This document shows, one piece after another, positions 46,750-55,752 of a DNA stretch of 64,000 bases (positions are counted from its first letter, which is position 1; each line of letters opens with the position of its first letter). Origin of the DNA: Neolewinella litorea (GTDB lineage: Bacteria; Bacteroidota; Bacteroidia; Chitinophagales; Saprospiraceae). The translations under genes and the position numbers were made by a program. The stretch covers positions 62,001-126,000 of the forward strand of contig NZ_SRSF01000003.1 in NCBI RefSeq assembly GCF_004803465.1, read 5' to 3'. The notes under the pieces were generated by a model, which searched no databases, was not told where the DNA came from, and saw only the letters and a program-made list of their open reading frames with translations.

Positions 46750-47692
46750 AGTAGCCACGGCGGTCCTGCAGGTGGCGGACGCACTCGTAGCCCGACGCGT
46801 CGGCCATGCCTTCGATCTCGCGCAAGCTGTATTTCTGACTGATTTCGACGGAGATGGCCTGCCAGGCCCGGAAGGTGAAGGTCTGCTCCAGGGCCGTTAT
46901 CGTCACTTCCTGCTTTTTGGTGGGCAGCAAGTAGCTGCGGGCCGCGCCGGAAGCGGGGTCGTAGGTTTCCCAGTGCCGCCAGTTGTCCGGCTGGAAGTTC
47001 CCGCCGAGTTCGCGGTTGATCCGGTGCAAAAGGTTGAGGTTGAAGGCGGCGGTGTGCCCGGCGGGATCGTTGTAGGCGGCCAGGATAACGGCCGGATCCT
47101 TTTTGAGGTCAAAGCCGGTCAGCAACAGGTCGCCCGGAGCCAGGAATCCGCGGATACGTTGCAGGATGGCTGTCGCCTCGCCGGGGGAGAAATTACCGAT
47201 GTTGGCGCCGGGAAAGAGCACCAGGCGCCGCCGCGAGCCGGAGGAACGGCCGAGCCGGTCGAGGGCTTCGAAATAGTCACCCTGAATGGCCTGGAATTCC
47301 AGGGCCGGCCACCGGAGGCCGATGATTTCACGGACCTCCGAAAGGGCCGCGGCATTGAGGTCGATGGGCCGGTAGGCGAAGCGGGCGCCGGCCGCCAGGA
47401 ATCGCTCGATTAGTAGTTGGGTCTTGCTGCCGTCTCCCGCCCCAAGTTCGATCATGTCGAAGGTAGCTCCCTGGATTTCCTCCAGGAGTTCGGAAGCGGA
47501 GTTGCGGTAGATTTCCGCCTCAGCGTCGGTCAGGTAGTACTCCGGGCACTGCATAATCTGCTGAAAGAGTACGTTGCCGCGCTCGTCGTAGAACCATTTG
47601 CTGTTCAGCTGGGGGTTTGACTGGGATAGCCCGCTGAGGACGTCCCGGGCAAAAGGCGATAGGGTAGTGGAAGTAGTAGCGGAACCCGTCAT
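46715..47692 (-). CDS. egtD: L-histidine N-alpha-methyltransferase EgtD
   Basis: 325 residues. MIELGAGDGSKTQLLIERFL is the SAM motif, and FPGANIGNFSPGEA and DLKKDPAVILAAYND match the EgtD family. It makes hercynine from histidine by three methylations, the first step of ergothioneine synthesis. It starts 3 nt after egtB on the same strand. Confidence 0.95.
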   Translation of the reverse strand: MTGSATTSTTLSPFARDVLSGLSQSNPQLNSKWFYDERGNVLFQQIMQCPEYYLTDAEAEIYRNSASELLEEIQGATFDMIELGAGDGSKTQLLIERFLAAGARFAYRPIDLNAAALSEVREIIGLRWPALEFQAIQGDYFEALDRLGRSSGSRRRLVLFPGANIGNFSPGEATAILQRIRGFLAPGDLLLTGFDLKKDPAVILAAYNDPAGHTAAFNLNLLHRINRELGGNFQPDNWRHWETYDPASGAARSYLLPTKKQEVTITALEQTFTFRAWQAISVEISQKYSLREIEGMADASGYECVRHLQDRRGYFSDSLWRVPSR

Positions 47693-47695
47693 GGT

Positions 47696-48955
47696 TTAGC
47701 GGTCTGTGGCAAGCCGGATGCCCGTGAATTGCCAGCGTTTGTCGGTTTGGAAAAAGTTGCGGTAGGTAGGGCGGATGTGGCTCACGGGTGTGGCACAGCT
47801 ACCGCCCCGCAGGACCATCTGATTGACCATGAACTTGCCGTTGTATTCCCCCAGCGCGCCTTCGGGGCGCGGATAGCGGGGGTAGGGCAGGTAAGCGGAG
47901 TTGGTCCATTCCCAGCAATGGCCTAGCAGCTGATGGTCATCCGCGTTGCGGGCGGGGGTGGGGTGAAAATCCTTCCGCTCGACCCAATTGCCTCGTCGCG
48001 GCACCTCCGGCTCGAGTTGGCGGCAGGCAATCTCCCATTCGAACTCGGTGGCCAGGCGCGCACCGGCCCACCGGGCGTAGGCATCGGCTTCGTACCAGCT
48101 GATGTGGGTTACGGGCAGGTGAGGATCGATATCGGCAAGGCCGCCATTCAGGGTATAGTGTTTCCAGTCGCCACCTTGCGGGTACCAGTACAGTGGGGCC
48201 TTGATCTCCAGTTCGCGTGCCCAGGCGATGCCTTCCATCTGCCAGAGTTCGAACCGTTCGTAGCCGCCATCTTCCATGAAGGCCCGGTATTCACCATTGG
48301 TCACCAGGCGGGAGCCAATCCCGAAATCCTCCACGAGTACGTCGTGGCGGCTGAGCTCATTGTCCCAGCAGAAGCCCGGTCCGGAATGCCCTATGGTGTA
48401 CTGCCCACCCGCAATCGATAAGAAAGTGTGGGCGACGGAGGTAGCCTTTTCCATTTCTCCTTGCCGATACACGGGGTAAAGGGGGTTACTCCCCAGAATG
48501 TACTTTATGTCCGTGAGCAATAGTTCTTGGTGCTGCTGCTCGTGGTGCAGGCCTAGGGTGGTAAGGATGCGGACGGTTTCGTCGTCCTTTTCCAGCAACT
48601 CCTGCATGGCGGCATCGACGTGGCGGCGGTAATCGAGGATCACTTGCAGGGTGGGGCGGGTCATGTTGCCGCGCCGGCTGCGCAGGATGCGGGGCCCCTG
48701 ACTTTCGTAGTAGCTGTTGAAAAACCAGTTGAGGCGTTCGTCGAAGTGCCGGTAGCCGGGGGCGTGTTCGGCGAGGATGAAGTTTTCGAAGAACCAGGTA
48801 GAATGCCCGAGGTGCCACTTGGGAGGGCTGACGTCCTCGGTGGGCTGCACGGTATAATCCTCGGTTTCGAGGGGCGTGCAGAGGTACACCGATTGCTGCC
48901 GTACGCGATCGTAATGCTGGCTGATGCGGAGGGAAGTGGCTGGGGTAGTGGTCAC
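47696..48955 (-). CDS. egtB: Hercynine oxygenase EgtB
   Basis: 419 residues. The N-terminal DinB-like iron domain has KWHLGHSTWFFENFIL and LHHEQQHQELL with the likely His ligands; the C-terminal formylglycine-type sulfatase-modifying domain has GNWVERKDFHP and ends MVLRGGSCATPVSHIRPTYRNF. It forms the C-S bond between hercynine and a thiol donor. No egtA or egtC is seen, so the thiol may be free cysteine rather than gamma-glutamylcysteine. Operon egtB-egtD. Confidence 0.95.
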   Translation of the reverse strand: MTTTPATSLRISQHYDRVRQQSVYLCTPLETEDYTVQPTEDVSPPKWHLGHSTWFFENFILAEHAPGYRHFDERLNWFFNSYYESQGPRILRSRRGNMTRPTLQVILDYRRHVDAAMQELLEKDDETVRILTTLGLHHEQQHQELLLTDIKYILGSNPLYPVYRQGEMEKATSVAHTFLSIAGGQYTIGHSGPGFCWDNELSRHDVLVEDFGIGSRLVTNGEYRAFMEDGGYERFELWQMEGIAWARELEIKAPLYWYPQGGDWKHYTLNGGLADIDPHLPVTHISWYEADAYARWAGARLATEFEWEIACRQLEPEVPRRGNWVERKDFHPTPARNADDHQLLGHCWEWTNSAYLPYPRYPRPEGALGEYNGKFMVNQMVLRGGSCATPVSHIRPTYRNFFQTDKRWQFTGIRLATDR

Positions 48956-48971
48956 GGGTGTTCGTTAGGGC

Positions 48972-49253
48972 TTATTGGATCTGTACCCCTTTCCAGAAGG
49001 CGACGTGGCCTTTGATTTGGGCGGCCTTGGGGTAGGGGTCGGGGTAGTACCAGGCGGCGTCGGGGTTGGTGTTCCCGTCGACTACCACATGGTAGTAGCG
49101 GCAATCGCCCTTCCAGCCGCAGAAGGTCGTGGTGTCGCTGTCTTTAAAGTATTCCAGACGGACGCTGTCGGGGGGAAAGTAGTGATTGCCTTCCACCACT
49201 TGGGTGCGGTCGCTTTCGGCCAGGACTTGGCCCTTCCAGGTCGCTTTAATCAT
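48972..49253 (-). CDS. DUF427 domain protein
   Basis: 93 residues. KATWKGQVLAESDRTQVVEGNHYFP and DSVRLEYF, then GWKGDCRYYHV, match DUF427, a small beta-rich family often found near redox genes. No motif suggests a catalytic role. 16 nt upstream of egtB on the same strand, so probably the first gene of this operon. Confidence 0.88.
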   Translation of the reverse strand: MIKATWKGQVLAESDRTQVVEGNHYFPPDSVRLEYFKDSDTTTFCGWKGDCRYYHVVVDGNTNPDAAWYYPDPYPKAAQIKGHVAFWKGVQIQ

Positions 49254-49329
49254 AATCGGGTCGCTCGGAGGTCATGTAACCCGGTCCGGGCCCCGGGGGT
49301 TTGGCGGCCAGGTGGCTTATCTTGCCGCC

Positions 49330-49956
49330 ATGCAGCAGCCCGCCCTTATCCTCATGGTCAAGAATCTAATCGCCGGTAAAACGAAAACGCGCCTGGCGCA
49401 GGACGTTGGTGATGCTATGGCCCTGCAGATGTACGGTATCCTTTCGCGGCACACCCGCGACCAGGCGCTGGCCCTGGAGGGCGTGACACGTTACCTGCAC
49501 TACTCCGAGCACGTAGAGGTGGACGATCTCTGGCCCAACCATCCCTTCATAAAGATGGTGCAGGTAGGTGCCGGGTTGGGTGAGCGGATGACGGCCGCCT
49601 TCGACCACGCTTTTGCGCGCGGGCACCAGCGGGCAATTATCATTGGTAGCGATTGCCCGGGGCTGACCACCGGTCTGCTCAACCGGGCCTTCGGCGAGTT
49701 GGAGGAACACGACGCGGTAATCGGTCCGGCTAATGACGGTGGGTACTACCTTCTGGGGCTGCGGCAGCCCCACCCGGAGCTTTTTTCGGATATGGAGTGG
49801 AGCACCTCGTCGGTACTGGAGGATACTTTGGCGCGGGCGCGGGTGCAGGGACTCTCGGTAGCCACCCTGCCCGTGCTTTCCGATGTCGACCACCTGGAGG
49901 ACTGGCTGGGTTATGGCTGGTCGATCCCGGAAGTCGAGCCGGGTGCGTCGGAGTGA
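49330..49956 (+). CDS. TIGR04282/DUF2064 family glycosyltransferase-like protein
   Basis: 208 residues from the ATG at 49330. LILMVKNLIAGKTKTRLAQDVG, IIIGSDCPGLT and AVIGPANDGGYYLLGL define the family, which is nucleotidyl/glycosyl transferase-like and named from arsenosugar loci. No radical SAM partner is present here, so that product is unproven. Divergent from the DUF427 gene, convergent with aroC. Confidence 0.87.
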   Translation: MQQPALILMVKNLIAGKTKTRLAQDVGDAMALQMYGILSRHTRDQALALEGVTRYLHYSEHVEVDDLWPNHPFIKMVQVGAGLGERMTAAFDHAFARGHQRAIIIGSDCPGLTTGLLNRAFGELEEHDAVIGPANDGGYYLLGLRQPHPELFSDMEWSTSSVLEDTLARARVQGLSVATLPVLSDVDHLEDWLGYGWSIPEVEPGASE

Positions 49957-50011
49957 GGCGCGGTGCGTTGACTACCTTTCTTACTTTCGTGGTTTGGGGA
50001 TGCCGCGGTGG

Positions 50012-51094
50012 CTATAATTTGTTGTTGCGTGCGCGCAGGCAGTGATCGGCCAGGACCAGAGCTGCCATGGCGTCGACAATGGGCACGGCGCGGGGCAGTA
50101 CGCAGGGGTCGTGACGACCTTTTCCGACGACCGTAACTGATTCACCAGCTTCGTTGACGCTTTCCTGGTCGGAGATAATCGTGGCCACCGGTTTGAAGGC
50201 CGCCCGAAAGTAAATGTCCTCCCCGTTGGAAATACCCCCCTGAATACCGCCGCTGCGGTTGGTACGGGTGCGGACCTTCCCGTCGGCGTCGGTATAGAAC
50301 GCGTCGTTGTGGGCGCTGCCCCGTAAGGTCACTCCGGAGAATCCGCTGCCGTACTCGAATCCCTTACAGGCGTTGATGCTCAGAATGGCCTTGCCGAGGT
50401 CGGCGTGCAGTTTATCGAAGACGGGCTCCCCCCAGCCCGCAGGGACACCACTGATGACGCACTTCACCACACCACCGATGGTGTCGCCGGCCTTGCGGAC
50501 GGCCAGGATTTCCTCTTCCATTCGCGCGGCCGCTTCCGGGTCGGGACAGCGCACGTCGTTGGAGTCGATGAGGGAAAGGTCGAGTTCGCCGTGCGTCTTG
50601 CCAGTGGTGATGTCGCCCACTTGGTCTACGTAGCTGCTGATGGTGATGCCGTAGCGGGCCAGCAATTGACGGGCGACGGCCCCGGCCGCGACGCGGGCGG
50701 CGGTTTCGCGGGCGGATGAACGCCCTCCGCCGCGGTAGTCGCGGTGCCCGTATTTAGCCGCGAAGGTATAGTCGGCGTGGCTCGGGCGGAACTTGTCGTA
50801 GATGTGGCTGTAGTCCTTGCTGCGCTGGTCCTGGTTGTAGATCACCATCCCAATCGGCGTGCCGGTGGTTTTGCCCTCGAAGGTGCCGGAAAGCAGTTGT
50901 ACGCCGTCTTCTTCCTTTCGTTGAGTGACAATGCGGCTCTGGCCGGGCCGCCGCCGGGCCATCTCCCGTTGGATGGCTTCCAGATCAAGTTCCAGGCCGG
51001 CCGGGCATCCGTCGATCGTTACGCCCAGGCCGACGCCGTGGCTTTCTCCGAAAGTGGTGACGCGAAAGAGGGTACCGTGGGTGTTGCCGGACAT
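50012..51094 (-). CDS. aroC: Chorismate synthase
   Basis: 360 residues. [36 protein letters not shown] and [22 protein letters not shown] are the three family signatures. It converts 5-enolpyruvylshikimate 3-phosphate to chorismate using reduced FMN, the last step of the shikimate pathway. Complete. Confidence 0.98.
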   Translation of the reverse strand: MSGNTHGTLFRVTTFGESHGVGLGVTIDGCPAGLELDLEAIQREMARRRPGQSRIVTQRKEEDGVQLLSGTFEGKTTGTPIGMVIYNQDQRSKDYSHIYDKFRPSHADYTFAAKYGHRDYRGGGRSSARETAARVAAGAVARQLLARYGITISSYVDQVGDITTGKTHGELDLSLIDSNDVRCPDPEAAARMEEEILAVRKAGDTIGGVVKCVISGVPAGWGEPVFDKLHADLGKAILSINACKGFEYGSGFSGVTLRGSAHNDAFYTDADGKVRTRTNRSGGIQGGISNGEDIYFRAAFKPVATIISDQESVNEAGESVTVVGKGRHDPCVLPRAVPIVDAMAALVLADHCLRARNNKL

Positions 51095-51151
51095 AGGAGG
51101 TTGGATCAGGGAGACGAAAAGCGGGAGGTGCCCGGCCGCTAAGGTAAATAC

Positions 51152-52126
51152 TTAGGCCTTGAGCCGCCGCTTCAGTGCTTCCGGTAATACGGTGGCCAGT
51201 GCCAGCCGCAGGCGCTCCAGGTTGCGAAAACCGAGGTAGGGATACAGACGGGTGTAGCGGCCTACCAGTTCGTAGGACTGGTCGATGGCCCATTCGTTGG
51301 GATGTCCGAAATACGCCCGGTACGCATCGGAGGCGGACTCGAGGTCAAAGGTTGCCAGCATACGGATGGCACGTAGCAGGGCCCCCAAGAAATAAGGTGC
51401 GTGCTCCCGCCAGTACTCAGGTCGGTGAGCTATCAAATAACTGTTTGCGGCCGCGAGCATCTGAACGCGTCTCTGGCAGCCGCCGGCGGGGTCGCGGTGG
51501 GTAATGCGGTCCGCGCTGTCGTGATGGTGATAGAAACTGCCTACCACCGGGTCGATGACGTGCGGGGTTTCGGCCTTCAGCAACCGGAAGACCAATTCGG
51601 GATCCTGATTGCTGGCCAATCGTTCATCCCACCCACCTGCCCGGTCGAGGGCCGTCCGCCGCAGCAAATGCGAGTGGGTGCAGCCCGTCCGGAAATCATG
51701 GAACAGACCCAGCCAAAGGTCGGCGTGCGGTATGGAGTCTTCGGTACTGCCGTCGGGGTACAGGTGCCGGTAGGCACCCACCACCCAATCGGCGGAATGC
51801 GCCAATTCAAGTTGGCGGGTAATTTTATCGGGGGCAAGGGTATCGTCGGCGTCGAGGAACTGCAACCACTCGCCGGAACTGAGGGAGGCACCGAGGTTGC
51901 GGGCAGCCGCGGCCCCGGGTGTGGAGCAGGTCGCCAGGCGGATACGTCCGGAGTGGTCCTTTACCGCTCGCTTCAGCAAGTCAAGGGTTCGGTCGCTTGA
52001 ACCATTGTCCACCGCTATGATCTCCCAGGGGCCCGGCACCTGCGCGCCGGCGGCCAGTGCGCTCTTCAGGGTGCGTGGTAGAAAGCGCTCCGCGTTCAGG
52101 GTGGGGATGATGATGGATAGTTTCAT
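51152..52126 (-). CDS. Family 2 glycosyltransferase
   Basis: 324 residues. MKLSIIIPTLNAERFLPRTL, IIAVDNGSSDRTLDLL and LQFLDADDTLAPDKI give the GT2 fold and the DxD metal site (DADD). The start overlaps the stop of the upstream transferase as ATGA, so the two are translated together and probably build the same glycan. Confidence 0.92.
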   Translation of the reverse strand: MKLSIIIPTLNAERFLPRTLKSALAAGAQVPGPWEIIAVDNGSSDRTLDLLKRAVKDHSGRIRLATCSTPGAAAARNLGASLSSGEWLQFLDADDTLAPDKITRQLELAHSADWVVGAYRHLYPDGSTEDSIPHADLWLGLFHDFRTGCTHSHLLRRTALDRAGGWDERLASNQDPELVFRLLKAETPHVIDPVVGSFYHHHDSADRITHRDPAGGCQRRVQMLAAANSYLIAHRPEYWREHAPYFLGALLRAIRMLATFDLESASDAYRAYFGHPNEWAIDQSYELVGRYTRLYPYLGFRNLERLRLALATVLPEALKRRLKA

Positions 52127-53133
52127 CGGAAGCTGGCTTTTTCCAGCCGCCGGCGAACCATTCGCCGCAGACCCCGGGGCTCACCTGCCAGGTAGGCCAA
52201 CAAAAAAGGGATGCGGTGGAGGCGGCCGGAACGGATAGCTGAAAACAGAACCTCCTTGGCCAGGCGGGCGGCGAAAGCACTGTACGAATCTGTCAGTCGC
52301 GTGGCCGGAAACCGCGTTCGGTACAGCCGCATGTCCTGGAGATGGCGGAGTTTGCGCTCTTCCGATAGGTAGTGATCGCTGTTCGTAAGGCTGCAAGGCT
52401 GTCGCTCGTTTACGGAAGCTACACGATCTTCGTAGTAGGCCGGTCCGCGCTGACTAATTAAAAGGAAGAAATAGTGGTCGGCGGCGACCACCTCTTCCAT
52501 GTCCGGTGGCCAGTTGCCAAATATCCGGGTACGAAAAAAGAAGGAACTGGTATGGACGCGGATATTGCGATCGGCGCAGAAATGTTCGTGGGGGTAGAAT
52601 CCGGTGGCTCTTCTCGGGGTTCGGGAGGAATGACTTCGCAAGAGGGGTGGTTCAAGGAGTTCGCCCCGTTCGTTGACTTCTTCGCAACGGGTATCGTGCA
52701 GACTGATGCTGAGTTCCGGATAGCGTTCCATGGTGTCGTATTGACGCTGCAGTTTGTTCGGATCGACCCAGTAATCATCACCGTCCAGCAGGGCGGTGTA
52801 ACGGCCACGACAGGCCATAGGGTTCAGCATATTGTTACGCCGTCCCGGGGTGCCGGGCAGCCGATGGTCATATAAGAGTAGACGGATGATGTCCGGGTAG
52901 CGAGACTGGTAATCGAGGAGGATTTCGCGCGTGCCGTCGGTACTGCAGTCGTCGCCTACGACGATTTCCCAGGAAAAATTCACTTGCTGCGCGAGGATAC
53001 TATCCAACGCCCTACCAATAAGGTTGTGCTGATTATAGGTTACCACCGAAACGCTTACCTCGGGCCAATCGGATTGGCGCCAGTTCTGCGGCTCCGGGGG
53101 GAGGTGATAGGGCGACTTGGGCGGCGTACGCAT
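52123..53133 (-). CDS. Family 2 glycosyltransferase
   Basis: 336 residues from the ATG at 53133 (MRTPPKSPYHLPPEPQN); a TTG 9 nt upstream is also in frame. SVSVVTYNQHNLIGRALDSIL, IVVGDDCSTDGTREILLDY and ALLDGDDYWVDPNKL are standard GT2 motifs. Its stop overlaps the start of the next transferase. A TAGCTTTG box ends 6 nt before the ATG, so the mRNA may be nearly leaderless. Confidence 0.92.
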   Translation of the reverse strand: MRTPPKSPYHLPPEPQNWRQSDWPEVSVSVVTYNQHNLIGRALDSILAQQVNFSWEIVVGDDCSTDGTREILLDYQSRYPDIIRLLLYDHRLPGTPGRRNNMLNPMACRGRYTALLDGDDYWVDPNKLQRQYDTMERYPELSISLHDTRCEEVNERGELLEPPLLRSHSSRTPRRATGFYPHEHFCADRNIRVHTSSFFFRTRIFGNWPPDMEEVVAADHYFFLLISQRGPAYYEDRVASVNERQPCSLTNSDHYLSEERKLRHLQDMRLYRTRFPATRLTDSYSAFAARLAKEVLFSAIRSGRLHRIPFLLAYLAGEPRGLRRMVRRRLEKASFR

Positions 53134-53139
53134 CTCTGG

Positions 53140-53147
53140 CAAAGCTA
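53140..53147 (-). promoter_or_regulatory. Bacteroidota-type -7 box for the glycosyltransferase pair
   Basis: On the minus strand TAGCTTTG fits TAnnTTTG; its last base is 6 nt from the ATG at 53133, so transcription would start close to or at the start codon. The start of coaD lies 52 nt away in the other direction. Confidence 0.5.
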
Positions 53148-53198
53148 ACTATAGTGAACTTAGCTATTTTGCGCTTTAGCTGCACTAACCAAATGACC

Positions 53199-53678
53199 AT
53201 GAAAACCGCCGTCTTCCCCGGATCCTTCGATCCCATCACCCGTGGTCATGTCGAGCTCGTGAAGCGGGCAGCGCCACTCTTCGACCGGATCGTTGTAGCC
53301 GTAGGGATCAACAGCCAGAAGCAGACCCTTTTTGATCTGGAGCAGCGGATGCAGTGGCTGCGCGAAGTTTTTGCGGAAGAGCCTAAGGTAAGTGTTGACA
53401 GCTTCGAGGGGCTTACCGCCCATTTCTGTCAACGCATTGGTGCGCGTTACCTGCTGCGCGGCCTGCGCAACGCCAGTGACTTCGACTACGAGAAAACGAT
53501 ATCCCAGCTTAACGAAATCGTAGGCGAGGGGCTGGAAACCATCTTTCTCATCAGCCAGCCGGCATACAGCCACATCAGTTCCACCATCGTGCGGGAGATC
53601 ATCAAAGGAGGAGGGAACGCCCGGCCTTTCTTACCCGACCAACTACAGCTTCCGGCGCGCTACAATACTACGCCCTAG
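53199..53678 (+). CDS. coaD: Pantetheine-phosphate adenylyltransferase
   Basis: 159 residues from the ATG at 53199 (another ATG lies two codons upstream). MKTAVFPGSFDPITRGHVEL with the TxGH-type motif (here TRGH), RGLRNASDFDYE and SHISSTIVREI are conserved. It makes dephospho-CoA from 4'-phosphopantetheine and ATP. Its last 36 nt overlap the convergent recR gene. Confidence 0.97.
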   Translation: MKTAVFPGSFDPITRGHVELVKRAAPLFDRIVVAVGINSQKQTLFDLEQRMQWLREVFAEEPKVSVDSFEGLTAHFCQRIGARYLLRGLRNASDFDYEKTISQLNEIVGEGLETIFLISQPAYSHISSTIVREIIKGGGNARPFLPDQLQLPARYNTTP

Positions 53679-54242
53679 CGTAACCTCATCAGCGTACTCC
53701 AGCTCACCCCCGAAACTGACGCCCCGGGCGATGCTGCTGATCTGTACCTGGGCATCCGCCAATTGCTTGTTCAGGTAGAAAATGGTGGTGTCGCCTTCGA
53801 TGGTCGGACTGATGGCCATGATCACCTCCTCCACTTCGGATTCCCGTGCCCGCGTGATCAGGGTGTCGATGTTCAGGTCGGCCGGGCCCACGCCTTCGAT
53901 GGGGGAGATCACGCCGCCGAGCACGTGGTAGACTCCCCGGTACTGCTGGGTTTCTTCGATGGCCATCACGTCGCGGATGCTTTCCACCACGCAGATGGTG
54001 GAACGGTCGCGCCGTTTGTCGCGACAGATGCCGCAGGTGTTCTGATCGCTCAGGTTGCCACAGACGATGCAGTGCTGAATGTTCTCCCGCATGCGGGCAA
54101 CCGAGCGGGCCAATTGCACACTGTCTTCGGTAGGGCGCTGTACCAGGTCGAGGACGAGCCGCAGGGCCGTTTTCTTGCCGATCCCGGGAAGGGAAGCGAA
54201 GGCATTCACGGCGTCTTCGATGAGGCGGGAAGAAAATTGCAT
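53643..54242 (-). CDS. recR: Recombination protein RecR
   Basis: 199 residues. Helix-hairpin-helix near the start (FASLPGIGKKTALRLVLD), the zinc site CIVCGNLSDQNTCGIC, and a Toprim domain (ICVVESIRDVMAIEE, later HVLGGVISPIEGVGP). Acts with RecFO to load RecA at gaps. Ends inside the last codons of coaD. Confidence 0.97.
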   Translation of the reverse strand: MQFSSRLIEDAVNAFASLPGIGKKTALRLVLDLVQRPTEDSVQLARSVARMRENIQHCIVCGNLSDQNTCGICRDKRRDRSTICVVESIRDVMAIEETQQYRGVYHVLGGVISPIEGVGPADLNIDTLITRARESEVEEVIMAISPTIEGDTTIFYLNKQLADAQVQISSIARGVSFGGELEYADEVTLGRSIVARRKL

Positions 54243-54396
54243 GCAGTAGAGGGTCTATGAACGGAAAGGGTAAGGTCGAACCTGGGAAGAACACCACGGC
54301 CGGAGAAAAAACAATCGGCGTGCCATTGAGTTTGTTTATCCCGGGAATAGGCCGCAAATTTGCCGGTCCCCGACAACGACCTAAAATAAAGAGATT

Positions 54397-55734
54397 ATGG
54401 CTGAGGTGATACGCATGCCCCGGATGAGTGATACCATGGAAGAAGGCAACATCGTTGCCTGGCTCGTGGAAGAAGGTGACGCGGTAGAACCCGGCCAGAC
54501 GCTTGCGGAAGTGGAAACCGACAAGGCCACCATGGAGCTGGATTCTTTCTTCGAAGGCACGCTGCTCCACATCGCCGTCAAGGAAGGCGCCGTGCCCATT
54601 GACGGCGTGATCGCCGTGATCGGTGAGGAAGGTGAAGACTGGAAGGCTGCCATCGAAGGGGCCGGGGGCAATGGTTCTGCCGGTGAAGCCACTTCCGACC
54701 AGGACGAACCGACCGCCAGCGACAACACCGCTCCCGCCGAAGCGGCTCCCGCTACCCCCGGTCGTACCACCACCACCGAGACGACCGAATCCACCGGCGG
54801 AGACGACCGACTGAAGGCTAGTCCCCTCGCCCGCGCCATGGCCCGGGAGGCCGGGATCGATCTCAAGGGCATCAGCGGTACCGGTGAAGGAGGTCGCATC
54901 GTAAAACGCGATATCGAGGAAGCCCAATCAGCCCCCGCAGCCGCCCCCCAGCCCCAGACGCCGCAACCCGCTCCGGCCCAGCAGCCAAGCCCCAACGTTG
55001 CCGTTGAAGCACCCGCACAGAAAGTACCCGCCTTTTCCTTCGGCGGCGGCGAGGCCAACTTCGAGCAGACCAACGTCAGCCAGATGCGCAAGGTGATCGC
55101 CCGGCGCCTCGGGGAGTCCAAGTTCACCGCCCCCCACTTCTACGTTACGGTGGAGATCGAGATGAGCAAGGTATGGGAGTTGCGCAAGCGCATCAACGAG
55201 GTATCCCCCGTCAAGATCAGCTTCAACGACCTGGTAGTTAAGGCCTGCGCCGTGAACCTGCCCAAGCACCCCGCTATCAACTCCAGCTGGCAGGGCGACC
55301 ACATCCGCGTGAACAAGGACGTCAACATCGGCGTCGCCGTTGCCATCCCCGACGGACTGCTGGTGCCCGTGATCCGCTACGCGAACATGAAGTCGCTCAG
55401 TCAAATCAACACGGAGGTGAAAGAGCTTGCCGGCCGCGCCAAGAACAAGAAACTGTCGCAGGATGAAATGACCGGCAACACTTTCACCATCTCCAACCTG
55501 GGGATGTTCGGCATCGAGGAGTTCACGGCCATCATCAATCCGCCCGACGCCTGTATCCTGGCCGTCGGCGGCATCAACGACAAACCCGTCGTTCGCGATG
55601 GAGAAGTCGTCCCCGGTAAGATCATGAAGGTTACCCTGAGCAGCGACCACCGCGTAGTCGATGGCGCTTCCGCCGCCGGGTTCCTCAACGATGTCAAGGC
55701 GACCCTCGAGGACCCCATCCGTCTGATGGTATAA
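54397..55734 (+). CDS. pdhC: Pyruvate dehydrogenase E2 (dihydrolipoamide acetyltransferase)
   Basis: 445 residues. One lipoyl domain (VETDKATMELDSF, Lys43 is lipoylated), a Thr/Pro/Ala-rich linker, the E3-binding domain (LKASPLARAMAREAGIDL, about 132-170), a second Pro/Gln-rich linker and the catalytic core with SSDHRVVDGASAAGF, the His of the active site. The other subunits are not in the window. The specificity for pyruvate rather than another 2-oxoacid is the usual call for this length and layout. Confidence 0.92.
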   Translation: MAEVIRMPRMSDTMEEGNIVAWLVEEGDAVEPGQTLAEVETDKATMELDSFFEGTLLHIAVKEGAVPIDGVIAVIGEEGEDWKAAIEGAGGNGSAGEATSDQDEPTASDNTAPAEAAPATPGRTTTTETTESTGGDDRLKASPLARAMAREAGIDLKGISGTGEGGRIVKRDIEEAQSAPAAAPQPQTPQPAPAQQPSPNVAVEAPAQKVPAFSFGGGEANFEQTNVSQMRKVIARRLGESKFTAPHFYVTVEIEMSKVWELRKRINEVSPVKISFNDLVVKACAVNLPKHPAINSSWQGDHIRVNKDVNIGVAVAIPDGLLVPVIRYANMKSLSQINTEVKELAGRAKNKKLSQDEMTGNTFTISNLGMFGIEEFTAIINPPDACILAVGGINDKPVVRDGEVVPGKIMKVTLSSDHRVVDGASAAGFLNDVKATLEDPIRLMV

Positions 55735-55752
55735 GCAAACGCTTACACCACC

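Noticed and set aside
53704-54927. Long minus-strand frame across recR and the start of the E2 gene
   Set aside because: It crosses the promoter region between two convincing genes, and its end reads recR in the wrong frame.
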